45,389 bases of DNA from NCBI GenBank assembly GCA_027035985.1, contig JALVTI010000046.1:1-45389 (forward strand), read 5' to 3'. This DNA is from Aquificales bacterium (GTDB lineage Bacteria > Aquificota > Aquificia > Aquificales > QOAS01). Below are positions 8,937 to 16,456 of the stretch, piece after piece; position 1 is the first letter of the stretch; every line of letters starts with the position of its first letter. The notes under the pieces are model-generated. The model made no database searches and had not been told where the DNA came from. It saw only the letters and a program-made list of their open reading frames with translations. The translations under genes were made by a program, and so were the position numbers.

Positions 8937-9314
8937 ATGCGGAGGTTTATGCTTAAATCGAAAATCCACCAGATAACGGTTACCGGTTCCGAACTCTACT
9001 ACGAGGGAAGCCTATCCTTGGACGAAGAACTCATGAAACTTGCCAACCTTCTTCCCTACGAAAAGGTGGACGTTTACAACATCAACAACGGGGAAAGGTT
9101 TTCAACCTACATAATACCCGCCCCTGCGGGAAGCGGTATATGCCGTCTCAACGGCGCGGCGGCGCGCAAGGGTGCTAAGGGAGATAAACTCATCATCGTC
9201 TCCTACGCCCTTGTGGAGGAGGAGGAACTGGAAAATTACAAGCCTTCTATCGTGTATATAGGGGAAAATAACACCGTAAAGGCTGTTAAAAGCTTTGAAA
9301 CCACTAAGGTATAG
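8937..9314 (+). CDS. panD: Aspartate 1-decarboxylase
   Basis: Pyruvoyl enzyme converting aspartate to beta-alanine for pantothenate and CoA synthesis. The 125-aa precursor has the MLKSKIH start, the self-cleavage site Gly24-Ser25 in YYEGSLSLDEE, the YNINNGERFSTYII segment and the RLNGAAARKGAKGDKLIIVSYA core. Starting at ATG 8937 puts Gly24-Ser25 exactly where it is in E. coli PanD. A second ATG at 8949 is preceded by CGGAGG only 3 bases away and would shorten the protein by 4 residues; both remain possible. The 80-codon membrane protein follows after 2 bases, so they are probably co-translated. Confidence 0.95.
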   Translation: MRRFMLKSKIHQITVTGSELYYEGSLSLDEELMKLANLLPYEKVDVYNINNGERFSTYIIPAPAGSGICRLNGAAARKGAKGDKLIIVSYALVEEEELENYKPSIVYIGENNTVKAVKSFETTKV

Positions 9315-9316
9315 CC

Positions 9317-9559
9317 ATGTCCCTTATAAACCTATTTTTGGTCTTTTACGGATACCTATCCCTCTCCTTTGGTTGGATTTTTTATGGTGTTGTCTTCCTC
9401 TCCTTTGTGGTAACCCTTTACACCGCCTACCGCAGTAGGGATATCTATACGACCGCGGAAAGGTTTATTAATACGATTACTCTCCTGGGGGTTTTCGATT
9501 TGGCGATTTCCTCTTTGATTGCAAGTTTCCTAACCGTTAAGTGGATTTTAAACCTTTGA
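9317..9559 (+). CDS. Small integral membrane protein of unknown function
   Basis: An 80-aa hydrophobic protein with three likely membrane segments (about residues 5-20, 21-40 and 50-76), separated by a short polar loop YRSRDIYTTAERF. I do not recognise the family. It starts 2 bases after the panD stop, with no SD of its own, which points to translational coupling. Base composition matches its neighbours and the reading frame is intact, so it is likely a real gene. A link with panD is only positional. Confidence 0.6.
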   Translation: MSLINLFLVFYGYLSLSFGWIFYGVVFLSFVVTLYTAYRSRDIYTTAERFINTITLLGVFDLAISSLIASFLTVKWILNL

Positions 9560-9585
9560 AATAAACACCGTTTGATAAAATGATT

Positions 9586-9619
9586 GCTTTGCCCTGCTTT
9601 CCCCGAAAAGGGGCAAAGC
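9586..9619 (+). ncRNA. Structured leader of the rpsF operon (candidate r-protein binding element)
   Basis: Within the 85-base spacer before rpsF the RNA can fold into an outer stem GCTTTG/CAAAGC (9586-9591 with 9614-9619) and an inner stem CCCC/GGGG (9601-9604 with 9610-9613, loop GAAAA). A 9-base 5' bulge CCCTGCTTT separates them. It is followed by CCGAAAAA and the rpsF SD. In many bacteria the rpsF leader carries an S6:S18-binding hairpin with an asymmetric bulge and a conserved CCG. Position and asymmetric bulge fit, but I cannot match it base for base, so this is a candidate autoregulatory element. Confidence 0.45.
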
Positions 9620-9644
9620 CGAAAAATACGTCCGGAGGGTAAAG

Positions 9645-10022
9645 ATGGGTAAGAGACACTACGAGAGGGAGAGGTTTTACGAAACCGTTTTTGTCGTAAA
9701 ACCCACCCTAACCGAGGAGGAATTCAAAAAGGTCGTAGAGGGTGTAAAGGAAGAAATCACCCGTAAGGGTGGCGAAATCCTCTACGAAGAGGATTGGGGT
9801 CTTAGGGAGTTCGCTTACCCGATTGAAAAGTTCAACCACGGTAGGTATTACCTCATCCAATTCAGGGCTGTCAACGAGGGTGAACCCCCTTACGAAAATC
9901 TAAACGTTCCCAACGAGCTAGAGTTCTACTACAGGGTTAACGAAAACATCATCAGGTGGCTCACCAGCAAGATTAAAAAAAGTGAAGTTAAATCTCAGAA
10001 AGCGGTTAAAGCCGAGGGGTAA
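9645..10022 (+). CDS. rpsF: 30S ribosomal protein S6
   Basis: S6 sits on the platform of the 30S subunit next to S18. The 125-aa protein has the ferredoxin-like fold pattern (YETVFVVKPTLTEEEFKKVVEGV, GLREFAYPIEKFNHGRYYLIQF, ELEFYYRVNENIIRWL). An extension at both ends adds MGKRHYERER and a Lys-rich tail. ATG follows GGAGGGTAAAG. It is the first gene of the classical rpsF-ssb-rpsR-rplI operon, and a foldable leader lies immediately upstream. Confidence 0.96.
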   Translation: MGKRHYERERFYETVFVVKPTLTEEEFKKVVEGVKEEITRKGGEILYEEDWGLREFAYPIEKFNHGRYYLIQFRAVNEGEPPYENLNVPNELEFYYRVNENIIRWLTSKIKKSEVKSQKAVKAEG

Positions 10023-10033
10023 TTTAAACAACT

Positions 10034-10561
10034 ATGAATTACAACAAGGTTATTTTGGTTGGCAGACTCGTTAGGGAACCAGAAAACGTTGTTCTACCTT
10101 CTGGCAGTCAGGTTTCCAATTTGGTAATAGCCTACAACCGTAACTATAGAATGCCCGACGGCTCTTGGCGGGAGGAGAGCCACTTTTTCGAAATAAAAGT
10201 TTTCGGAAAACTTACGGAAAGGGTTGTCCCCCAGTTGGGTAAAGGGGATTTGGTACTCGTAGAGGGTAGGCTTCACCAAGACAAGTGGATAGACAAACAG
10301 AGCGGCGAACCGAGAAGTAAGATTCGTATAGTCGCCCTCGATATCAAGCCGCTCAGCAGGTCGGTGAGGGGTGGCGAAATCACTGAAGCCCCCGCGGAAC
10401 CCATGCCCGACTTCTCCCCCGAAAAGCCCCCCGCCAAAGAGGGGGATAACACCGAAAGCTTTGACGACTTAGAAAACCTCCTCTTCGGCGAGGAAGAAAA
10501 GGGGCAAGAGGGGGGGGAAAAGAAAAAGGATGACCTCGACGATTTCGATATTTTGCTATAA
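10034..10561 (+). CDS. ssb: Single-stranded DNA-binding protein
   Basis: Binds ssDNA during replication and repair and recruits partners through its acidic tip. The 175-aa protein has an N-terminal OB fold (about 1-110: MNYNKVILVGRLVREPE, VSNLVIAYNR, FFEIKVFGKLTERV, KGDLVLVEGRL), a Pro/Glu-rich linker and a C-terminal tip DDLDDFDILL. That tip matches the usual acidic-hydrophobic ending, though it ends in Leu-Leu and not Pro-Phe. A run of eight G residues (10510-10517) lies in the linker codons just before the tip. It is located between rpsF and rpsR, as in many bacteria. Confidence 0.96.
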   Translation: MNYNKVILVGRLVREPENVVLPSGSQVSNLVIAYNRNYRMPDGSWREESHFFEIKVFGKLTERVVPQLGKGDLVLVEGRLHQDKWIDKQSGEPRSKIRIVALDIKPLSRSVRGGEITEAPAEPMPDFSPEKPPAKEGDNTESFDDLENLLFGEEEKGQEGGEKKKDDLDDFDILL

Positions 10562-10582
10562 AACAGCTCGGGAGGTTGCGAG

Positions 10583-10798
10583 ATGTTAAAAAAAGGAAAG
10601 AAAAAGGTTTGCGAATTCTGCCAAAATAAAAGGGAACCCGATTACAAGGATGTGGAGACTTTGAAAAAGTATCTCTCCCCCAGGGGTAAGATTATTCCCG
10701 CAAGACAAACCGGCGTGTGCGCAAAACACCAGAGAAGGCTGGCTGTAGCAATTAAAAAGGCTAGACAGCTCGCCTTACTACCTTATGTGGTTTATTAA
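10583..10798 (+). CDS. rpsR: 30S ribosomal protein S18, zinc-binding form
   Basis: Partner of S6 on the 30S platform. The 71-aa protein contains DYKDVETLKKYLSPRGKIIPARQTG and a C-terminal basic helix. Cys10 and Cys13 (CEFC) with Cys46 and His49 (VCAKH) form a potential zinc site, the C+ variant of S18; many bacterial S18 proteins lack it. ATG follows a GGGAGG-type SD. It is the third gene of the rpsF operon, 21 bases after ssb. Confidence 0.96.
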   Translation: MLKKGKKKVCEFCQNKREPDYKDVETLKKYLSPRGKIIPARQTGVCAKHQRRLAVAIKKARQLALLPYVVY

Positions 10799-10826
10799 TC
10801 GGAGTTAAACCTTAGGGGGTAGAGGA

Positions 10827-11282
10827 ATGAAGGTAATCCTTATAAAGGACGTTCCCGGATACGGAACTTTTGGGGATATAGTTAACGTAAAAGACGGATT
10901 TGCAAACAACTACCTTATACCCCGCGGTTTGGCTCTTCCCGCCACCGAGGGTAACGTAAAGCACGTTCAAGACATCTTGAAACAAAAGCAGAGAAAACTG
11001 GAGAGGGAAAAGGCTAAAGCCCAAGAGATTGCCGAAAAAATCGACGGTATGGTTATAGAGATAGCCCGTCCCGTCGGCGTTACCGGAAAACTTTACGGGG
11101 CTATTACCGTTTCCGAAATAGCGGAAAAAATTAAGGAACAGGCGGGTGTAGAGGTTGACAAGAGAAAAATAATGCTCAGAGCTCCCATTAAAAACGTGGG
11201 TAGGTATAACATTCCCGTAAAACTCCACCCCGAGGTTAGCGCCACCATAGTCGTGGATGTCAAACCTTCGGAGGTAAAATAA
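10827..11282 (+). CDS. rplI: 50S ribosomal protein L9
   Basis: L9 binds the base of the L1 stalk and influences frame maintenance. The 151-aa protein starts MKVILIKDVPGYGTFGDIVNVKDGFANNYLIPRGLALPAT, the standard N-terminal domain. A long connecting helix (about 45-75, rich in Lys and Glu) and the C-terminal domain with GKLYGAITVSEIAE and NVGRYNIPVKLHPEVSATI follow. A GGGGGTAGAGG stretch precedes the ATG. It is the last clear r-protein gene of the operon; the O-antigen ligase-like gene starts 9 bases downstream. Confidence 0.97.
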   Translation: MKVILIKDVPGYGTFGDIVNVKDGFANNYLIPRGLALPATEGNVKHVQDILKQKQRKLEREKAKAQEIAEKIDGMVIEIARPVGVTGKLYGAITVSEIAEKIKEQAGVEVDKRKIMLRAPIKNVGRYNIPVKLHPEVSATIVVDVKPSEVK

Positions 11283-11291
11283 ACCAACCCC

Positions 11292-12479
11292 GTGAGGGGA
11301 TTGGAAAACTTTCTCTTTTATACACTTTTATTGGCTTTTATAAGCTCCTTTTTTTCCATATCGGTTTACGAGGGGTTTTTAGCCCTTGCGGTAATAAGCG
11401 GTATTGCACTCCTTTTTCTAAAAAGGTTAAATCCGCTAAGGGGTCTCTTTTCAATCCCGCTGGCGGGACACATTACAACTATAACGGTCTCGAGTTTTCT
11501 CTTCCTCCGTGTAAAGGAGCAGTTTAGGAGATTACTCGAACAGGACTTTTTCAGCCTCTCATATTTCGCCACTTTGGGGTTGGAAAGAAATAAAACTATC
11601 CGCTTAGTGGAATTTTTTATCAAAATCTCTCCTTTTTTGGGATTGGTTTTATCAATAAAAGTCCTATACACCTATTACTTTGATCACGATATCAAAGGCT
11701 TCTGGGGTGGGAATTTCGTAATAGGAAATCTGCTCGCCCTACCATTTTTTGCAACGGTATACCTCTTTTTAAAAACAGAAAACCTTTTTTTAAAAATACT
11801 ACTCCCCGCCTTCGGCGGATTTTTTCTCTACACCGCATTTTTACCGGTTGAGAGGTCGGTCATTTTGGGTTTTCTAGCCGGCTTTACGGTTTTTGGGATA
11901 GCCCTTTTCCGTCTTTACTCCCCAAAAAGGTTAATACCGATTTTTGCCATACCTCTAATAGGTGGAATTTTAGTTTTAAGTCAATCTCCCAAGGTGGAAT
12001 ATTGGTTTAACTTAATAAAGTCACCTCATTCTTTGGAGCAAAAAATTAATAATCTCTCCTCCCAAAGATTGGAAATAGCAAAGGGAGCTTTCCGATTAAT
12101 AGAGAAAGCTATAGAAGAGCGTGACTACGTAAAGCTACTTATAGGATGGGGATATGGTCCTCAAAAGCAGTACCACAATTTACCTTCTTATCTTCAGTTT
12201 ATAAACGAATACGAAAGTTTCGTCTTCCTAACGGAGTTTATCAACGGAGGTCTACTAAATGTTATCTTCCTTTTATGGTTTTACGGTGTACTTATCTACC
12301 TTACTTGCAAAGTTCTAAAACGTAGGGATAACCTCTTTATGGAAAAGGTCACTTTATTATCCACCGTATGGGTTAATATGGTTTACCACCTCTTTACCCT
12401 TTTTTGGGTTCCGATAAACGGAATGTTTTACGTTCTTTTAGCTTTAATAGAGATTTTAAATAGAAAATCAAATAAGTAA
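11292..12479 (+). CDS. O-antigen ligase/polymerase-like membrane protein
   Basis: A 395-aa polytopic protein with about ten hydrophobic segments. A periplasmic loop around residues 235-300 contains SSQRLEIAKGAFRLIEKAIEERDYVKLLIGWGYGP. The pattern 'WGYGP' after a long loop with an RxE/K helix resembles the Wzy/WaaL/RfaL superfamily, which polymerise or ligate surface glycans. It begins at GTG, 9 bases after rplI, with no well-placed SD, so the start is uncertain. It overlaps the convergent EAL/HDOD gene by 12 bases. A glycosyltransferase is encoded 2 kb away, consistent with surface-glycan work, but no complete cluster is present. Confidence 0.6.
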   Translation: MRGLENFLFYTLLLAFISSFFSISVYEGFLALAVISGIALLFLKRLNPLRGLFSIPLAGHITTITVSSFLFLRVKEQFRRLLEQDFFSLSYFATLGLERNKTIRLVEFFIKISPFLGLVLSIKVLYTYYFDHDIKGFWGGNFVIGNLLALPFFATVYLFLKTENLFLKILLPAFGGFFLYTAFLPVERSVILGFLAGFTVFGIALFRLYSPKRLIPIFAIPLIGGILVLSQSPKVEYWFNLIKSPHSLEQKINNLSSQRLEIAKGAFRLIEKAIEERDYVKLLIGWGYGPQKQYHNLPSYLQFINEYESFVFLTEFINGGLLNVIFLLWFYGVLIYLTCKVLKRRDNLFMEKVTLLSTVWVNMVYHLFTLFWVPINGMFYVLLALIEILNRKSNK

Positions 12480-13697
12480 TTTTTCTACATCTTCCTTAGC
12501 CTGTTGTTTTATCTTTTCTAAAAGCTCTTCTTTCAAGTTAAGATTGGTTAAACATTTAGCATACTTTTCATCTTTGTTCAATTCAAATGCTAAAACTTTG
12601 GATATATAAAAAATACAGTGCAATATAGGATTATCCTCAATATATCCTTCTAAAATTTCATGAGATAGTTTTAAATCTACAACTATTTTTTCGGGATTTA
12701 CATTAAAAATTAAATCGGAAGTGAAAAATAATCCGCCAAGAAAGGCAACATCCTTATCTATATTTAATCTTTCCGCAAGTTTCTCCGAAATAACGGCAGC
12801 TAAAAGCATTTTTTTATATTCTTCAACCGGAACTTTTAAAGTTTCAGCTAATTCTAAAACCATAAGAACCAGGAGATATTTTTTTAAATTGTTAATTCCT
12901 AAATATGCCAAAGCCTGCCGTATAGATTTTATCTCTATAGGTAAATAAAAATAAGATGAATTAACAAATTTCAGAAGTTTTGTAACCAATCCGGGGTCAC
13001 TTTTTATTAAATCTTTTATTTCTTTAAGGTCGGCATGCCTCTCTATTGCAGCAAGTGTTTTTATAATAGTTGTAGTTAAAGCCGCAATACTCAATTCCGC
13101 ATATACAGGTTCCGGTTTACCGAAATAATAACCTTCAAATAGGTCACAATTATGTTTTTTTGCTTGATAAAATTGCCTTTCATTTTCAATTTTTGTAGCT
13201 ATACACTGTTTATTAATCAAAAAGGGGTCGTTAAATTTATCGAGATTTCTTACTTCAGATACTATATAATCGGCATATTTAATTGCTAAAGGTCTAACAT
13301 TTTGATGCGTAATTAAGTCTACATCAAAAGCAAATTGAAAACCCTCACTCTTTAAATTGGCTAAAGCTGTATTTATAAACTCCCACTGTTTTCTGGTCAA
13401 TTCAGTGTATGGTTTCTGAAGGTTTAAAACTGTTCTTTCTGCTATTAGAGTTTCTAAGTAGGATTTATTTACTACATTTTGTATAGAAAAATTTATCATT
13501 ACTTTTTTATCACCCGCTATCTTTTGATAACCGGTAGAGGAAATTAGGTCTATAACAATAAAAGCAGCTTTATAGGGAGGAATTTCTTCAGGAAATCTAT
13601 CGGGACTTTTTCTACTCCTTAGAAATATTTCATACATAACCACATTTCTATCTTCATCTACTATGGGTTGACGGGCAAGAAAAAAGGGAGACTCCAT
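12468..13697 (-). CDS. EAL/HDOD (YuxH-type) signalling protein, EAL probably inactive
   Basis: The 409-aa protein joins an N-terminal EAL-like domain (about 1-195) to a C-terminal HDOD domain (about 200-395). The first opens with FFLARQPIVDEDRNVVMYEIFLR, where EAL has become EIF, and lacks recognisable DD(F/V)G and QG catalytic signatures, so c-di-GMP hydrolysis is unlikely. HDOD signature residues appear in KEIKDLIKSDPGLVTKLLKFVNSSYF and IRQALAYLGINNLKKYLLVLMV. Such proteins act in motility or stress signalling by unknown partners. The gene is visibly AT-rich and stands alone. A TACAAT 12 bases before the ATG suggests a short-leader transcript. Confidence 0.85.
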   Translation of the reverse strand: MESPFFLARQPIVDEDRNVVMYEIFLRSRKSPDRFPEEIPPYKAAFIVIDLISSTGYQKIAGDKKVMINFSIQNVVNKSYLETLIAERTVLNLQKPYTELTRKQWEFINTALANLKSEGFQFAFDVDLITHQNVRPLAIKYADYIVSEVRNLDKFNDPFLINKQCIATKIENERQFYQAKKHNCDLFEGYYFGKPEPVYAELSIAALTTTIIKTLAAIERHADLKEIKDLIKSDPGLVTKLLKFVNSSYFYLPIEIKSIRQALAYLGINNLKKYLLVLMVLELAETLKVPVEEYKKMLLAAVISEKLAERLNIDKDVAFLGGLFFTSDLIFNVNPEKIVVDLKLSHEILEGYIEDNPILHCIFYISKVLAFELNKDEKYAKCLTNLNLKEELLEKIKQQAKEDVEKLLI

Positions 13698-13730
13698 AGG
13701 TTTTAATCAATTGTATACAAAAAATTTTTA

Positions 13731-14255
13731 TTAATCTTTTTTATGGGTAAAATATAATGCCAAAGCAATCATTAATACACCAATAGCTATATAAAGAGTT
13801 TCCATAGGATTCTTAAACTGGAGATGCAATACCTGCTTAAAAAAGGAAACTATCAATACCATTATGACCAAACGCCCTAGTTTCTCTTTTAAATCCTCAA
13901 GGTTTTTTATAACTAAAACTCTTTCACCTAACGGGTCATTTTCCGCAGGGTCTATTTTGGAAATAAACAACTCGTAAAGACCTAAAGCAAAAACCAACAA
14001 AAAAGTTCCTATAAGGAATAAATCCACCGACGTAATAACAACTGACAATAGTTTAGCGTACAGATAACTATACGATGTCTTTAATAAAAAAACCCCTACA
14101 AGATGTATAATTTCATACAGCCCAACAATAAAGACTATAAAAGCCGATACCAATGAAGCTATAACGGCTATTAAAACCAACCATCTGGTATTCCACAAAA
14201 AAGTTTCGAAAAATAATTCCACTCTCCTAATAAAGGAATTACTGGTTCTTTCCAT
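13731..14255 (-). CDS. UPF0114 (YqhA) family membrane protein
   Basis: A 174-aa inner-membrane protein of unknown role with four hydrophobic segments (about 22-50, 65-95, 130-145 and 150-170). The family signature FLLVFALGLYELFISKIDPAE occurs in the middle, followed by a cytoplasmic stretch VLVIKNLEDLKEKLGRLVIMVL. Its length matches E. coli YqhA. A strong promoter-like pair lies directly upstream (14268-14295), giving only about 6 bases of leader, and there is no SD. It stands between the EAL/HDOD gene and the glycosyltransferase on the same strand, with AT-rich composition. Confidence 0.85.
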   Translation of the reverse strand: MERTSNSFIRRVELFFETFLWNTRWLVLIAVIASLVSAFIVFIVGLYEIIHLVGVFLLKTSYSYLYAKLLSVVITSVDLFLIGTFLLVFALGLYELFISKIDPAENDPLGERVLVIKNLEDLKEKLGRLVIMVLIVSFFKQVLHLQFKNPMETLYIAIGVLMIALALYFTHKKD

Positions 14256-14267
14256 AAGAATGGAAAT

Positions 14268-14295
14268 AGGATAGGGAACTAAGCAAATTTGTCAA
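14268..14295 (-). promoter_or_regulatory. Sigma-70-type promoter of the UPF0114 gene
   Basis: On the minus strand a perfect TTGACA (14290-14295) is separated by 16 bases from TATCCT (14268-14273, 4 of 6 consensus bases). The ATG at 14255 lies 12 bases after the -10 box, so the predicted transcript has a leader of about 6 bases and no room for an SD. Confidence 0.6.
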
Positions 14296-14303
14296 GCAAA
14301 ACT

Positions 14304-15515
14304 TTATTGCTTTTTTTGTTGAGAAAGAATTTCCTTGTAAATTTCTTTTATTAGAGTTTTTATAAACTCTATTCTATCTTCACAGGTAAACCTTTCCTTA
14401 ACAGCTTTAAATCCTTTTTCGGCAATTATTTGTCTATCCTCATTGTTTTCTAAATAAAACAATAATTTTTCTTCAATATCCATTCTATCGAGGGGATTAT
14501 AAACAATAATTTCTTCATTCGGTTTAAAAAAGCTTCCTAGAGTATGGCGGTAGTTTATCATTAAAGCCGTTTCGCAAGCCGCTATTTCCAAGGGTGTAAA
14601 ACCAATACCACTAGGTACAAAAGCGGGAAAAGCTGTTAAAGCTAACTTTGCTTTATTAATGTAGGATATTCTTTCCTCAAAAGTGGAAATATCGGCTACA
14701 TGTATACCTTCGGGCAAGTTTCCTTCAACCTTACCAACAATAGTTATATCTGTTCCTTCTAAGAAATTGAGAATGAACCAATTCCTTCGCGAAGAGGTAT
14801 ATAAACCTACTTGTGTCAACCATAAGAAGTAGAGATGTGGGTTTTCCCTACGGAAATTATTAAAACTTTCTTGAAATTGAGGATTCATAAGGGGTAACAA
14901 ATATTCAACCGCATAGATAGGAGCTATCTCGGGATTTCGAAAGCAGAATTCTCCCACTTCTATACCAAAGTCTCTAATAGCATTATCCATATTCTGTGAC
15001 CAGTTTTCTACTATCAACGAAGGGTCTATTACATTTCCAACAAAAATGGTAGATATTTCTTTTCCTCCTTTTGGAGGAATTAAATTTAAATTCACACAGG
15101 GGGTGAAGTAATAGATATTTTGAAATCCTAATGATGCAAGAAATTCCCCATATCGCAAATCGGTTATTAAGAAAACCATATTGGGAGAATTTCTTAACTG
15201 CAACAAATTAGGAGAATGGAGTATAGGATCCTCAGTTAAGATAGTTATATGGACAACGCCTAAAAGGACATGAAGTGGGTATTTTTGGTTCTCTTTTTCC
15301 CCCCATATAATTCCTTTGGTGTTAAAGTCTAATATAAATTGTGGATTATATTCCTCTATTTCCTTAACCGTTTTAGCCACATTTTGAGGGTCTATATGAA
15401 AAATTTTTAGCTCTACTTCGGTATCGGGTAAGAACTCCTGAATACCTTTAATAAGGTGTTTATCACCAAAACCTTCAATACCACTTAACAGAAGAGCAAC
15501 CTTTATTTTTTCCAT
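14304..15515 (-). CDS. Glycosyltransferase, GT-B fold, CgeB/DUF3880-like
   Basis: The 403-aa protein has an N-terminal Rossmann-like half (MEKIKVALLLSGIEGFGDKHLIKGI, then FILDFNTKGI) and a C-terminal GT-B half. The latter contains TIVGKVEGNLPEGIHVADIST, FVPSGIGFTPLEIAACETALMINYR and EIIVYNPLDRMDIEEKLLFYL. The layout resembles the CgeB/DUF3880 group, in which the C-terminal half binds a nucleotide sugar. The substrate cannot be told. It is divergent from the transketolase gene across 50 bases, AT-rich, and has no SD at its ATG. Possible role: modification of a surface structure such as the pilus or lipopolysaccharide. Confidence 0.72.
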   Translation of the reverse strand: MEKIKVALLLSGIEGFGDKHLIKGIQEFLPDTEVELKIFHIDPQNVAKTVKEIEEYNPQFILDFNTKGIIWGEKENQKYPLHVLLGVVHITILTEDPILHSPNLLQLRNSPNMVFLITDLRYGEFLASLGFQNIYYFTPCVNLNLIPPKGGKEISTIFVGNVIDPSLIVENWSQNMDNAIRDFGIEVGEFCFRNPEIAPIYAVEYLLPLMNPQFQESFNNFRRENPHLYFLWLTQVGLYTSSRRNWFILNFLEGTDITIVGKVEGNLPEGIHVADISTFEERISYINKAKLALTAFPAFVPSGIGFTPLEIAACETALMINYRHTLGSFFKPNEEIIVYNPLDRMDIEEKLLFYLENNEDRQIIAEKGFKAVKERFTCEDRIEFIKTLIKEIYKEILSQQKKQ

Positions 15516-15565
15516 TAAGAGTTAAAAGTTTAAACCTTAAAGACCTGGATAATTTAAAAGCTTTA

Positions 15566-16441
15566 ATGAACCCTACAAAGTCTATAGAAGAACTTAAGGA
15601 ATTAGCCCGAAAGGTAAGAATAGAGACTATTAAATCCATATATTTAGCCGGTTCGGGACACCCCGGAGGTTCTTTATCCATTACCGACATATTGGTGGCT
15701 CTCTACTTTGGAGGTTATGTTAATGTAGACCCCCAAAATCCCTATAAACCAGATAGGGACAGAGTAATTCTGTCTAAAGGACACGCAGCTCCCTCCTTTT
15801 ACGCAGTATTGGCATTAAAAGGTTTCTTTGACAAGGAACTCCTTTATACTTTGCGAAAGCTAGGTAGTCCTCTTCAAGGACACGTATCCAGAAAACATAC
15901 TCCAGGAGTAGAAGCTTCTACGGGTTCTTTAGGACAAGGTTTATCCATAGCTTTAGGAATGGCTCTTAAAAGAAGACTAGATAATTTAGATTACAAAGTT
16001 TTCTGCCTATTGAGCGATGGAGAATTGCAGGAAGGTATGACCTGGGAAGCTATTATGACAGCTAAACACTTTAATGCCAAAGGATTAATTGCTATTATTG
16101 ACAATAACAATATTCAATTAGATGATTTTGTAACAAAAGTTAATAGCGGTATTTATCCCATAGAGGATAAATTTAAAGCAAGTGGTTGGCACACTATTAC
16201 AATAGATGGACATGATTTTTCTCAAATATTAAAGGCTTTAGACGAAGCGGTGAAAATTTCTGAAGAAAAACCTGTAGCTATACGGGCTATTACTGTAAAG
16301 GGAAAAGGAGTTTCTTATATGGAAAATACTCCAGCATGGCATGGAAAAGCACCTGACCGTGAAAAATTTATAGAAGCCATGAAAGAATTGGGGGTTTCCG
16401 ATAAAGAAATAGAAGAATTTTTAACCAAATATGACCGATAA
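15566..16441 (+). CDS. tktA: Transketolase, N-terminal (thiamine-diphosphate) subunit
   Basis: First subunit of a two-gene transketolase for pentose phosphate interconversion. In 291 aa it shows SGHPGGSLSITDILVALYFGG (17-40 region), LSKGHAAPSFYAVLALKG, ASTGSLGQGLSIALGMA and the thiamine-diphosphate/Mg motif (SDGELQEGMTWEAIMTAKHF through IIDNNNIQ). It ends where the pyrimidine-binding half would begin, and that half is encoded by the next gene. No SD is visible; a GATAAT at 15548-15553 lies 12 bases before the ATG and could give a nearly leaderless transcript. Symbol used loosely for the split form. Confidence 0.93.
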   Translation: MNPTKSIEELKELARKVRIETIKSIYLAGSGHPGGSLSITDILVALYFGGYVNVDPQNPYKPDRDRVILSKGHAAPSFYAVLALKGFFDKELLYTLRKLGSPLQGHVSRKHTPGVEASTGSLGQGLSIALGMALKRRLDNLDYKVFCLLSDGELQEGMTWEAIMTAKHFNAKGLIAIIDNNNIQLDDFVTKVNSGIYPIEDKFKASGWHTITIDGHDFSQILKALDEAVKISEEKPVAIRAITVKGKGVSYMENTPAWHGKAPDREKFIEAMKELGVSDKEIEEFLTKYDR

Positions 16442-16456
16442 GAGGAGGTGATAAAA

